DNA of 42,706 bases. It comes from Saccoglossus kowalevskii. Taxonomy: Eukaryota > Hemichordata > Enteropneusta > Harrimaniidae. The notes below the pieces were generated by a model that was given only the letters and a program-made list of their open reading frames with translations, was not told the DNA's origin and made no database searches. The first letter of the stretch is position 1. The number at the start of each line of letters is the position of its first letter. Shown piece by piece: positions 11,011 to 22,900 of this stretch. Made by a program: the position numbers and the translations under genes. The stretch is taken from the NCBI RefSeq assembly GCF_000003605.2, contig NW_003111474.1, positions 1 through 42,706 of the forward strand, given 5' to 3'.

Positions 11011-13528
11011 ATTCTATGAAATGAAGACTGTCACGGGAATCATGATTTTACCGACGTGGAAATCTGATGATTGGGAGTGGGATGTGGGAAATGCGTAATA
11101 AGATATAACTGTTGTATATGTACTACGTCAGAGAATGACGTATTGTCGCCCGAATGTCATGGACAGCTGATAGAATTGAGGTTTATTTTAGAGACGGATT
11201 ATTAATTCTGTTATTAAAATAGTAATAGCAATAGTCACAATCCATAGGGCTTAAATGTCATCAACAAAAATAAACTAAAAAGGGAGTGAGCAAATGCAGC
11301 TTCACGTGCATCAGGCTTATTCGCGGCTACAAACATTTCTCGAACCAAGTATAATTTGAATTCCTATTTTGTTTAGCATAGTTCATACATAACAGTTCTC
11401 TCCTATATTTACATCTACTAACCCATTCAAATTCTAATACTAGTGCTCCATACACATTACGTAATTTCAATGATGACTCAAAATACTATACTTTTTGACT
11501 AAGATTTGGGGAAATCATATTTCTCACTGTGGCTATATGTCAATCCCAGTCGTGGCCCGACTATGACCGTCAGGAGTGGACCACACACAATAAATACGTC
11601 AATATACCCCACATTAGATTAAATAACATGACACTGAATCAAACTCTACATATGAATATTGACATTATCCTATAATACAAACGCCATTTATAATTTCAGT
11701 TGTAAAATTGTCCTACGTCGATATTTTTGTTTGTATTCAAATACATTAACTCGTATTATTGATTCAATTCGTTGGTCAATATATTAACACGACGTGGTGA
11801 TATTGTAATTAGAATTATATTTAGATAAGCATTAAACACTTCACATTATCCTAGCAACAAAACACATCTACTCAGCTTGCATTTATTTCTATTTAGCGCT
11901 GACCCGAGACAGGTCAGAGTACCGACGAGCTTGATTCCATCGGAGGTTACACTCTACTGACTGGGTTGTTTCATTTATTTATAAGTCTATGTATATGTAG
12001 GACAGGAAAAGTCATCTTAAATGACACGGGATAATCAAATCATATATATGATATGTAGAGGGTGACTAATGAGTGGCAATACAATATCGGAAAATTGTTC
12101 TGAAATTTTGACAAGGAACAAATTAAAATTACTAGACCATTTTAATGAACCGGATATTGTCTAATTAGATATCCATTTATCTATTTCGTAGTTTCTGAAG
12201 ACAAAAAAAAACTAACGTAGATATCTAAGTTTGTGAGTGCACATTTAAGATCGTAGAGCGTTCTGGGTAATTTAGCATAACCGATTACCGAGCATATACG
12301 CCGGTGGCCGTCAATTCGAGTAAAATCGTCGCCACAAATGGGTGAACCAAGTTTCCGTGGTCGGAAAAGTTGAGATTGACAGAATTTTAAAGGACGTCTC
12401 AAAATTAATAATTTGCGGCTTTACAACGCACATGCGTTTTAACTGACATTTGAAACAACCGGAAATATTCAAATTAACGCAAATCCTGATAGTAATTCAG
12501 GAAATATTGAGAAGAATTACCAACTCATTAAAATATCGGCGTATTCTGTGATAGTCATTCAAATCTTCAAATAAAAAAAAATAAAAATACGTAAAATAAA
12601 TAAAATTAAATTATATCAATTTGGTTGGTACGTATACGAGCAATCATTATTGTTTCAGTAGAAAGAGATAGAAGTTCCATAAAATAGCCGGCAGTACCAA
12701 TGTTAGCACACAGGCCTCATGTTACAGCACAAATGGTTACATGAATGTATGAAGGCGACGTTTCCTACTATTGAAAATATTTCCTGGAGTACAAAACACC
12801 AGCTGCAATTTCCAGTGAATCAAGAAGAATATATTTTGCAGACAATACTACGAGCAGCCCGGAATATCAATGTCATATATATTCGATGAGCGTTACAATT
12901 GTGTGTGATATTCACAGTGACTTATATAAAATATTATAGATATATTGATCCTCAACGTCGGACGATACACAGATGTGTCGATCAACCTTCTCCACATCAT
13001 CATAATTTTATATATTTAAATATTATACATTTTGTAAAAGACTACATTGTATGATCTTTCCCGTCCAAGATTTCAATGACAACATCCAGAATTTGCTGCA
13101 TTCAGAAGTAGGGCATTTCTTGCCCCTGACGCCATTTTATGTGTTACTGCCCGCTGATAATAACATTCGGCATGTTTTGCAAACGGCAAACAGATGAATT
13201 AGGCTTTCGTAAATCGGAAAGTTTGAGTTATAGCATTCAGTTTCAACTAATAAATACTGTCCCTGGTTGTTCTTTTTCGGGTTAGCGAAAGAGTTATTGG
13301 CCATTACTTCTGTCAACATAAGAAATTATAGACAGGCTGTTATCAGCCATAGTTTTTAGCTTTGACCAATAACACCCACTTGGCGGTCAATAAACTCACT
13401 GTTATACGTAACTAAAATTCGGTTCATTAGACGCTAACCACACTGTCTTCTCAAGCTACAAATGATCGTACATTCAATGTTTAGATAGTCCGTTGTATTA
13501 TTACAGAAATAATGTACGACGCACTGCC
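11011..13528. other. AT-rich stretch without recognised genes
   Basis: No gene or named repeat is supported. An A-rich stretch lies near 12560-12615. The minus-strand open frame at 12181-12402 has no recognised motif. Confidence 0.55.
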
Positions 13529-13595
13529 CATTATTGCGTGATAACATGGCTTGTTTTGCACATCCCCGTCCTCGTCCAGTTATCACGTAATAATG
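13529..13595. repeat. imperfect inverted repeat
   Basis: CATTATTGCGTGATAAC (13529-13545) is matched in reverse complement, with one mismatch, by GTTATCACGTAATAATG (13579-13595) across a spacer of about 33 bases. It lies just outside the end of MITE-like body B and is unlike that element's own ends, so it may be a separate small foldback. Confidence 0.6.
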
Positions 13596-13621
13596 TACAT
13601 TCGTCTTCTTTTATATAGTAT

Positions 13622-13879
13622 ATTATTATACATATGTCACCGTAACGTCATAAGTTACAGCGTGCCGTAATTTGTTGGTGCTGCACTGGGTATTTTCATC
13701 ATACCATATTAGGAAACGCAATTTTCAAATATGGAAAAGCGTCCTCTAATAATAAAAACTAACATGGCCGCCACCCGGGTTTGACCGGAATCCACCCAAA
13801 GAAGTTCGCTGTTCTGTTCTGCTTTTTAGATTTCAGCATTCTCATGATGTATAATTGGAAGGTAAAGATGTATAATAAT
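13622..13879 (-). mobile_element. MITE-like body, copy B (inverted)
   Basis: This is the reverse complement of the body at 8675-8921, complete at both ends. The left end reads ATTATTATACATATGTCACC and the right end gatgtataataat, giving inverted termini of about 12 bp. Shared blocks include acatggccgcca, tttgaccggaatcc and taccatatt. Relative to copies A and C it lacks the segment containing cttacgcgcgtaatcattcc. It abuts palindrome B with the same end as in copies A and C. Confidence 0.87.
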
Positions 13880-13880
13880 A

Positions 13881-13979
13881 AGGTTATTACGAGAATACCT
13901 CAAAGTATGCACGAAGACAGTACAGCGGGAGTATCGGCCGACGCGCAACGGAGGTCGATTGGACGGCGTTCTGTCAGAG
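13881..13979. repeat. palindrome, copy B (one arm truncated)
   Basis: The arm next to the body (AGGTTATTACGAG through CAAAGTATGCAC) and the CpG-rich core match palindromes A and C. After ctgtcagag the second arm stops. The following bases (gacaatgtactg) do not continue the expected gtgcatac...ggtattctcg. Copy B has therefore lost its distal arm by deletion or a broken insertion. Confidence 0.85.
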
Positions 13980-16028
13980 GACAATGTACTGTATGACGAA
14001 ATGTAGCGAATTATACCCAGTGCAAAACACTATCTGTTTGTTTAAGGGCATAACTAGGTTATCCCTATACCAACGGGTGTGTCATTGAAACATATGGCCA
14101 GTCTAATGATTTACACACGATTACTTACATTAAATAAATTAGAATACTGCCCGCCACTATTGATTTTAACTTCAAATCAAATATTAGTGCTAGGTTTGTT
14201 TTGTACTTATTTACTGAAATAACCATCAGATCAAAATAAATTTAAAGCATCCTAACACTAAGAAGATTAAATGTATATATATATATAACCTCGCTCCCTT
14301 ACGAATTCACGGGGGATTAACATTTAATGTACAAAACCTACACTATACACGCGTCATCCCGATAATATGATCCACCTACAAAAGTATACACCTTCACAGC
14401 CTCGTTCAAAGAAAAATGTACACGACAGCGAGTAATGTGTATTATATTAGTGCATGCGTTGCTGTGTACAAGAGAGACTGCATGGGAAGGGTGCATATTG
14501 TGTGCATATTTCTAAGTGAATAACAAAGCATATTAAGAGTAAAAAGTGGAATAATTTACGTTTATACTGATTTATATTTGTGTCCTGAAATAGTTATAGA
14601 TACAATCTACGCAACAGTGCCTAATAACATAAATAAAATAATTATCCAGGCACGCACAGTTTCCTTTGAATTTATATAATAGTTGTAAGATAGCAATTCA
14701 CAATATTACTTATTTATGATTTAGGTGTTAATGCCTTTTTAGTATGGTTGTCTTGTTAACTGAAATTCTAAGCCTTGACTATTTAAAAAATGGTATTTAT
14801 ACGTACTTGTAATACCCCTCCCCGTGGTAATAACAAAAACAAAACGTTGGCATCAGCTTACATAAATAGTGTGTCATATTCAAGGTTACACATATCGACG
14901 ATTATTATTATTATTATTACTGGGTAATCCCATGTCTTGAAATGACTCGAGGGCACATGTACACTTGTGTCCATTCAACATGTTTCAATATATAGGGTGA
15001 ACGAACTGTCAGTGATACATTTAAATTACTATATATTTCCCCGGTGGTGAAACCGTCACTAGTGTCATACGCCTCGTCTAAATGATTTTTTTATTTAATT
15101 TCGATGATTGAAGCTAACCACACACACATGCACTGTCGGACTGCCGGAATGAACCACTGATTATCCAACAGACAATCATTCACACAAATTATGTATAGAA
15201 CAATTTTAAACCCCCACAAGGCCTGATAAATAAATGTTCACAAACACTGTTCCCTGTGATTCGTTATTGATTAGATGTTCATCTTGGAGATAATTTCATA
15301 TTTTGCTTTCGTCACATCAATACGGATGTAGCATATAAATAAGAATGGCTTACCTTACCTATGCGCTGTATTCTTCTGATACGCAGATCTGTCTACATGA
15401 AATCTGTAACACAAGTAAAACACAAATAAATATGAATACATAAAACAAACTACTGTACGACACTGAAGAGAACACCTCGATGTGATCGTATATGACAGAG
15501 GATGGACTCAGCGTACCAAGTGTGTCGAGTGTGATTGAAACATACATCTATGGTGTGTGAACATCGACGGGAATACGCGTGTCCGATTAAGTGGGCAGCT
15601 GCTGTCGATAGCTCTATCCGCTATATACTTAATCTGTTTTAACGCTAGAAATGATAGTATGCAAAAATGAGTGATTGCACGGCGCGGACGCAATGAGTAG
15701 TTGATATCAAGCAAATACGGACACTTAATTGTATATTAGAATTAAAAATAGATACATGTTCACTGAAATTTATATATTTTAGATATGTTAATTATGCTAC
15801 CGCCAGAATGACATGCGGGTATATATGCCATGTAGTGTGTTGTTGTAGAGTTAAGGTGATTATGCAAAAACCTTAATGGCATTAGTGTACTTGCCATTGG
15901 AGTATAATTGACACAAGTATATTGTGCTACGGAATAATTGTCCAAAATAAACATAATTCAGGATATATTTCAACGAGCTATATAGACAATGGTCTACATT
16001 CAGAAAACGTCGAGCTTATCTATATCAA
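13980..16028. other. AT-rich stretch with small simple repeats
   Basis: It holds a short TA run (about 14274-14286) and a six-unit ATT run (14901-14919). No gene, RNA or transposon is supported. Small minus-strand frames at 15359-15954 have no recognisable motif. Confidence 0.55.
14901..14919. repeat. (ATT)6 microsatellite
   Basis: Six perfect ATT units in otherwise unique AT-rich DNA. Confidence 0.9.
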
Positions 16029-16140
<112 letters not shown>

Positions 16141-17079
16141 GAGAAACTTTTTAAATGTTGTCCCAGGTGCATTCCCATTATACGAGTTATCTTGTTAATA
16201 ATGTTTTGTATAAACCTAAACTTAAAACTGTTTTGATTTTATTTTAATTTCGAAAGCATTAGAACTCATGAAGCCGTAATATGCGTGCACAAACTATATT
16301 GAGTTTTGTCACACTGCAGGTGTGGGGGTTTAACGTTTGACGAGCAACAAGAAGTTCAAAAGGCAATCACTTTGAGAACCAGAAGTTTTTTTTTTATTTA
16401 TTTATTAAACAAATCATTTACTATTATTTCTCGAAACAAACACTTCCAAATAATATTCAAAGCATTCAAAAAATGTTATCTAGTATGATCCCTGGGATCC
16501 TATATGTTTTATTTGAGATTTTCAGATTCTTACATTCATAAAAAATAAAGCCCCCTAACCGACTTGTTGGAGTCAGTGGTTACTTAAATTTAAGTTATAT
16601 TAATAATATATGTCTAATCATTAAACTTGTTTATTATTAGTGCTATCTGTGTTTCAGTACAGAGTCATTATGACCAATTATGCAAATGATTAACAAATAC
16701 AGCATAAATAAGTAAGCATCATGCATACAATCAGTTAAATATCCTTCATCTGACCCATATCACGAAGAAACCATTAATGCCAGATAACCTCTGATGCCTT
16801 TTAATATAAAGGAAACAGGTATACATGTTGTACACAGTGAAAGTTCAATCATTAAGTCAAAACCACGACATTTAAAACTAAATAATTTTTCTGTGGATGA
16901 TAATAGAGTTGATGTGAACTTCCTGAAGATTTAAGAAGAAAATTACAGTGACTTCCATGTGATTTGTCACCATAGTCTTTATATATAGCGGTCACTTGCC
17001 TCCTTAAAATGATTTATCTCGTATACGTGCTGTATAGAAGCATGTATATAGTCTAGAGTGAAATAGATTGGTTCAAGGC
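16141..17079. other. AT-rich stretch without recognised genes
   Basis: Nothing beyond short T-rich and ATTT-like runs near 16387-16405 was seen. Confidence 0.5.
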
Positions 17080-17322
17080 AAAGGAATAATATTCTTATAT
17101 GATGTACAGTCCTCAATAGAAAAGAATAACATACAAATTCAATGTACAGTTGTAGGAGGAAAAAAGAATAATATTAAAATTAGGTGTTCAATTGCAAATA
17201 AAAAAGAGTAACATTCAAAGTTGGTGTAGAACTGTGAATGAAAAAAACAATAATATTTAAATTTGATATATAACTGTCAGTTGGAAAAAAATAATATTCA
17301 AATTATGTGTACAGTTTTATAC
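17080..17322. repeat. degenerate tandem repeat, period about 40 bp
   Basis: Six diverged units start near 17080, 17120, 17161, 17200, 17239 and 17283. Each opens with an A-run followed by ga(a/g)taa(t/c)at, has an attcaaatt-like centre, and ends in a gtacagtt-like motif. Divergence between units is high, so the array is old. No protein repeat is implied because frames are broken. Confidence 0.75.
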
Positions 17323-17489
17323 TACCAGTTGTTTGTCTGTAAATTCGTGATGTGTATATGCATGGCAATCGACCGCAAGCCAGTTTTACTGGCAAGTTCA
17401 AATCAACTATTGCAATTACAATTGTTGAAAACATCGATATCATTGCGGGAAAACAGAGCGAAATATTGGTTTGCGCCCGGTTAGTCACG
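17323..17489. other. linker between tandem array and old repeat
   Basis: It contains small inverted motifs (ccagttttactgg near 17381; caactattg / caattgttg near 17404-17428). No gene is supported. Confidence 0.4.
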
Positions 17490-17612
17490 TATTGTCAGAA
17501 CTTCAATTAACCGCTACCTCAGAAAATGTTTTTTTTTTCCCACGATTGAAAGGTTGATTGGAGGTCATGTAGATGGATTATAAATTCAATAACGCCATCT
17601 GTTATCTGATGA
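17490..17612 (+). repeat. old direct repeat, copy 3
   Basis: It shares ordered blocks with the copies at 10687 and 10887: caattaaccg, ctacctca, aaaatgt, aaggttgat, aattcaat and ctgttatc. It contains a run of ten T. It is more diverged than the first two copies, so its limits are approximate. Confidence 0.5.
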
Positions 17613-18606
17613 ATTGTATATTGTATTGTCATTCATAATCGTTTGACAATCGCCTCTTATGTTAACAATACAAAGTTGTATCTTGTTGCAGCTTTCAGGG
17701 TTATAATTGCACATTTATTTATAAATTCCAGTGCTTTATCGGCGTTGTTATTATAATTAGTTGTGTTATTTGATGTAGTATTCATATCATTGTCAGAAGT
17801 TGTGTTATCATGTACCTTGCATGTTGGAAAAGTGTTCATAAATAATAAAAATAAACATATGATTAATACTACACAGAGCCATATTCCGGAAAGAGAAATT
17901 ACAAGTTCAAGAAACAAACGACTAGCCGTACATTGTCCATGCCAGTGTTGTCGCTATATTTCACTGGTACCCATTTTAAGCAAAAAAATAAACACTCACT
18001 ATATTTGTAATATTGCGATACTAATAATAATTACGAGATGTCGTATTAATGTCTAACATAAACGCAAAGCTAATTGAAAGAAGGCGAATAAATCGTTAAC
18101 CAAAGATATAGTGCTCGTTTACCTGAGATATTTGTTTTCAACTCTACACGTCACGATCCTTTTCAACTCACCATCATGAGGGTATACGAGTAAATAAGAT
18201 GTCAGTGTGTTTGATGAGTAATCGTTTTTTTCAATAGCTTTATACTAAAACATAATTTGATGGTAGGTTCAATGACTTATAATCCGATAAAACTGATTTT
18301 ATGAACTGACTTATAACTCTACATGCACCACCCATTAGATGCAAGTGTTTATTCAAATATTTTGTTTCTTTCCCATGACAACGAAATTGGGAAACCATAA
18401 TTTGAGCGGGTAGGTTCCGTTCACTCACATTTAAATTGACTTAGCATTGTGTTTCCAACATCAGGAATCGGTATTTGTTTCCAAACGTTTGCTCGAGCCA
18501 TCTCTATGGATTTCGCCGTATTATTGGTTCATTTATTGGCTCAATATATTTTACAATAGCAATTTTCATTATCACCTTATCGATGATGGTAAATACACCC
18601 AGATGC
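17613..18606. other. AT-rich stretch without recognised genes
   Basis: Opposite-strand open frames of 86 and 97 codons overlap around 17657-18056 with no recognised motif. I take them as chance. Confidence 0.5.
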
Positions 18607-18788
18607 TCAATTTTGCGAATTCTTGATAATCTGAGGTTAGTACGAGGACACCCAAAGTATGTACGAAGACAGTACAGCGGGAGTGTCGACCGACGCGCAG
18701 CGAAGGTCGGTCGGACGGCGTACTGACTGAGTGCATACTTTGAGGTATCCTCGTAATAACCTCATATTATTAAGAATTCGCAAAATTG
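18607..18788. repeat. palindrome, copy C (longest arms)
   Basis: The left arm starts TCAATTTTGCGAATTCTT at 18607. It is matched in reverse complement up to about 18789 (AAGAATTCGCAAAATTGA), with a few mismatches. The total is about 183 bp. Inner parts match palindromes A and B (GAGGTTA, CAAAGTATG, CAGTACAGCGGGAGT, and the CpG-rich centre). The outer 25-30 bp of each arm, containing gcgaattctt, are absent from A and B. Either C keeps the complete element or the flank was copied during its formation. Confidence 0.9.
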
Positions 18789-18824
18789 ATTATTATACAT
18801 CTTTTCCTTCCAAGGATACATCAT
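18789..18824 (+). mobile_element. MITE-like body, copy C, left part
   Basis: It starts with ATTATTATACATC next to palindrome C and continues through ccttccaaggatacatcat, exactly as in copy A. It then stops at a LINE insertion. The element resumes at 19740. Confidence 0.88.
18815..18824. repeat. left target-site duplication of the LINE
   Basis: GATACATCAT precedes the LINE. The bases ATACAAATCAT follow it at 19729-19739. Allowing two inserted bases, these form an imperfect duplication of about 9-11 bp. It lies exactly where copy A of the MITE-like body is uninterrupted. Confidence 0.7.
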
Positions 18825-19696
18825 TTTTCGTATGATAGGAAGAATTGGGAGCTTGCCTCACCAAGATTATTTTAAATTATTTGATAGTATGGTTTTGCCT
18901 GTTTAAGCTATGGGGCTGAAATATGGGGGCATAGTAAATACCAGGTGATGAAAAGAGTACAGCTAAAATATTGTAAAGCATTTTGAGGGGTAAAATCAAC
19001 ACCCGATAAAGTAGTTTTAGGAGAATGTGGCAGGTTTCCAGTTTTCTTGCATACATATAAAAAAATCTCAATACTGGTTTAAACTACTAAAAATGTCTCA
19101 AAATAGAGTCACTAGACAAGCATATGATTTGGCTATTTCTCTTGATAATAATGATAGAGATTACAAAAGTAAGATTTATATTATCTGTGCATGGCTATGG
19201 CAGGAACCAAGAGACTTTGATGCATCTGATATATTTAATCAAGAGTGTTGAGGGGATCTTGTCTCAGAAGAAAAGCTGCGGACATATCGAAATATCAAAA
19301 CTTCATTTTACCCGGAAGTATATTTGTCTAGAAACTGATAAATTAAAAAGGGTGGAAATAGAACAGGGTTGATTTGTGGGACTGGATGTAGTACACAAAA
19401 ATATGTAAAATATGGGAACCCCCTGAATAGAGAATGAATTTCACTTCGTTTTAAAATGCCCTATGCATGAAAACATTAGAAAAAATAATTACCCTCATGG
19501 TCATATACTTATCAAACATTAGACAAATTTATTCCATTATGTCAAATACATCTGACCAAATAATCACAAAACTAGCAATGTTTGTACATAAAGCACAAAT
19601 TCTGAGACAAGAATATACATGTATTAACATGAGGTGACTTTTGACCTCAGGGAAGTATTAGTTATGTATTTATTTTTCCATGTATATTGTGAAATG

Positions 19697-19707
19697 GGCC
19701 GGTGGCC
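19697..19707 (+). other. GGCC stem-loop in LINE 3' untranslated region
   Basis: GGCC-GGT-GGCC forms a short strong stem just upstream of the 3' end. Such 3' hairpins are known in some LINE families as a recognition signal for their own reverse transcriptase. The function here is inferred from position only. Confidence 0.45.
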
Positions 19708-19717
19708 TTTAAGAACT

Positions 19718-19723
19718 AATAAA
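19718..19723 (+). promoter_or_regulatory. LINE polyadenylation signal AATAAA
   Basis: A perfect AATAAA lies about 5 bases before the end of the inserted LINE. It fits the 3' terminus of the LINE transcript rather than a host gene. Confidence 0.6.
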
Positions 19724-19728
19724 GATTC

Positions 19729-19739
19729 ATACAAATCAT
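19729..19739. repeat. right target-site duplication of the LINE
   Basis: ATACAAATCAT directly follows the LINE and repeats, imperfectly, ATACATCAT at 18816-18824. The interrupted MITE-like body resumes immediately afterwards with aggaatgccgaaatcc. Confidence 0.7.
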
Positions 19740-19972
19740 AGGAATGCCGAAATCCAAAAAAAGATTAGAACAGAATCAGAGAACTTTGTTGTGTGGAGTC
19801 CGGTCAAACTCTGGTGGCAGCCATGTTTGTTTTTATCATAAGAGAACGCTTACGCGCGTAATCATTCCATATTTTACTTTACTTATATGGTAGGATGAAA
19901 ATACCCCGTAAAATAACGCAAAATCACGGCACGCTGTATCTTATGGCGTTACGGTGACAGATGTATAATAAT
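19740..19972 (+). mobile_element. MITE-like body, copy C, right part
   Basis: It continues the body from aggaatgccgaaatcc through ccggtcaaactctgg, cttacgcgcgtaatcattcc, atatggtaggatgaaaa and cacgctgta, to the complete terminus ttacggtgacagatgtataataat. This end matches copy B and shows what is missing from the end of copy A. Without the LINE the body would be about 270 bp. Confidence 0.88.
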
Positions 19973-22900
19973 ATATGTCATTAAACGTTAAAATGCTTAA
20001 CATATTTCTAGAATCAGGTACTATGAATTGACTCATACCCTGATGTCAATGCTGCACAACATCTTAACATCAATAAAAACATTAAAGTTAACATAACATG
20101 ACGACAAATATATAGATATTGAATGAAGGGTGTTGAAAAATAAGGTATAATAACCTATAGCGTGTTCAAGTTTGTGAAATAATTGAGTTTTTCTGTTCAA
20201 CAGTAGAAATGTTTTTCGTTTCTAAAACGTGGCAATGTACTTGTTGATAACCTTTACCCTCATAATAATAGTAAATGAAGTAGAAATATATGTTGTACAA
20301 GCATAAATTGGGACTCACTATTTACTATTTAGAACCGCGCACACATCTATATGAAATACAGTATTTAGAACAAATTCTTCACTGCGGTACGCCAATGAAC
20401 TTATGCTTACAACACTCTATACACACGAGACTTGCGCCAAACAATCCCCAATCACCGTCTTCTTAAAATTGCAGTTCCACCTGATGACACATTAACGTGT
20501 AATTCACAAAATGGAATTCGGATGCATCCTTCGAGACTCTGCACACAATACATATTCCATCAAATTTCAAAGTGAAATTTTTCTTTGACGATTTCCACTT
20601 CGCGTTACTGACAGATAGACGCCAGTCAGTATGTAATCAATGACGATGAAAATCCGATTAAGAGGGGGAATCTGGCATAGATGTGTAAATGTATTACGGG
20701 GATGTCAGGGTGGCAATTACAATAAGAAAAGAACAAGAAAACACGTTTATTTTGTCCCAAAAGTATTAATTATTGGACCATGTATAAAACACGTGTGTAG
20801 TATTTGTTATTGAATGTAGTGGTAATACATTTGGATTAGGTAATAATTGAGTCCTGTTTGATTTAACAATACAGAAAGGTCATTTGAGTGAAGAAAATGA
20901 ATTGCCTAACAGGTCTCTAGTAATACCATAGTAACGATGTTCTTGACAACAATTCGTGAAAATCCTACCCGAAAACCATGTAGTCAGTGAATGGATTTAA
21001 TTAATTTGACTATAGTCTGATCTATACATTTTGTAGTTAAATAATTTGACAAACTGACAAAATAAATTTAACTCAACTCAAATAACGAAATGCCAATACA
21101 CAAAAGAGGGTATTTATTTGTAAATTCAATAGAAGTAGTAGGTCACTTGAATAGAGATGCTATCAACAGAATATTTGCTTGACAAAAGTAGAAATAACAT
21201 TCTCAACCAACGATTGCTTTGCATAAGTCGTAGAGTGAAACACAAGGCAAATGAATAAATAACTAAAAAAACAAAACGATAAACTGTCAAGTACATTAAT
21301 CAACATAGTCGAATCAGAGAAAAATATATGAATCTCGTGGTGTAAATGAAGTGAGGTCAGGTGATTCGAAAAGAGTAAGCAGATCCTGCTCCATGTGTGA
21401 CAACCACTATATATGTTTCTGTGTCATAATCCAATGATTTCTGTTTGAAACCTAAGGACTAAATCAGACAAGTGAGATTGAGGCCATCTGAGATCATCTG
21501 TGTAACACTGTTACTATATTAAACCGCTCATTGTATATGCCAACACACTATTTGATTGTTATATGTTATGAAGGCCAGTCGTTTCCTACAAAACCCTTTA
21601 TTTAATGTGTATATGCATATGCACACCGAATTATTTGTGAAATATAAATAACACATCAAATACACATACGACAATTTAACATTGTAATACACGAACCATA
21701 CATAATATGATACAATCATTCCATCTTATTAGAATACTGTTCAGTTATGTTGCATACCTTCGTTACGTTCGTATCAACCAGACGCTATTGGTAGATTTTG
21801 TTCAATCCCCAATACGTTCTTAATCACTGTTCTCAGAATACAGATAGTTAGTCTATAATAGCGCATTGATTGCGGTCAACGTTTTGTAGAGTGTGAGTAG
21901 TTTTATTCAGATACAATTATTCATATGCATTGGCTGTTGACATGTATGCATCATGGTTCAATGTTGTTTACAACGTGACGTCATACTACAACTACTGGTG
22001 TATTTCTTGAGCATGATGATATATACGTCAGCAAGGATTAGATTTTTTCAATATGTTGTGTTTGAATAGTGATTTATGCAGTACACTAACACGTATGAAT
22101 CCTGTGACAATCCTCAAAATGATTAATAATACTAAAATACAAATAAGAAGTATACTTCTACTCAAAATATGATGTCAAAATAAAGCTATTATGTAGTAAA
22201 TTATAAACTGAAAAACTAATTATTATAATTGCTTGTTGATTTCAAATGATTATAGTATGTCAGATTTATTGTTCACGCCCGAAATTATCACGACAGAATG
22301 TAATCCTATCTCGCACTTGTTGCTGTGAACAGCCATGTTATGTTTTAATTGAACGTTCTGTCAATAATCAATGAGCCTAATCTGTTTTAAATACACGTAC
22401 AAATACAATAACTCTCGCTTTGGCACAGACAGGGTATACTTGTACTTTGCCAATTTTCATACATTAGAATGAAGTAATTACGTAATTTTTGCCATTAATC
22501 AAGCTATACAATTGTGTGATCTGACAGTGACAACAGCTACATTCCGGGAGCTATGAACTAATAGCACGATTACCGTTCCTTTAATACATAATAATGATTT
22601 ACAAAATGCTGTATAAAGCAATCATGTGACCTGTGAACTATTGTCAGGGGATAAAGTGATTATAGTCATCTATTTTGTGATGAATGAGATTGCTGTGGGG
22701 AGGTGTTACATATTTTAGGAATAAACAACCACTGGGTATGTGCCCATGAGTGTTCATTATCTGATTATAATATTGGTTTGAGAAATATCGACTACTAATT
22801 GAACTATAGGGTTCGTTTACAAATTCCGTGAGCAATTCATTTACTTATTCTCATCTATGCGTTTTAAACAAATAAAATATCATCACAATAATTGTGTCTT

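Larger units (their letters stand above)
18825..19728 (+). pseudogene. 5'-truncated LINE, C-terminal reverse-transcriptase region, degenerate
   Basis: This is the 3' end of an old non-LTR retrotransposon ORF2. Reading with frame changes, residues typical of the region just downstream of the reverse-transcriptase core appear in order: KLFDSMVLPV (18874-18903), YGAEIWG (about 18909-18929), then a basic stretch, LGECGRFPV (near 19016-19045), and RQAYDLAISLDNNDRDYKSK (about 19115-19170). FHFVLKCPMHENIRK (19439-19483) lies in the region where such LINEs carry a C-terminal Cys/His motif. Many stops and frameshifts mean it makes no protein. The endonuclease and the reverse-transcriptase catalytic core are missing through 5' truncation, as is usual for target-primed reverse transcription. 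The 3' untranslated part carries a GGGCCGGTGGCC stem-loop and a polyadenylation signal. I place it with the large LINEs common in invertebrates (CR1/Jockey/L2-like) and do not assign a clade. Confidence 0.87.
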
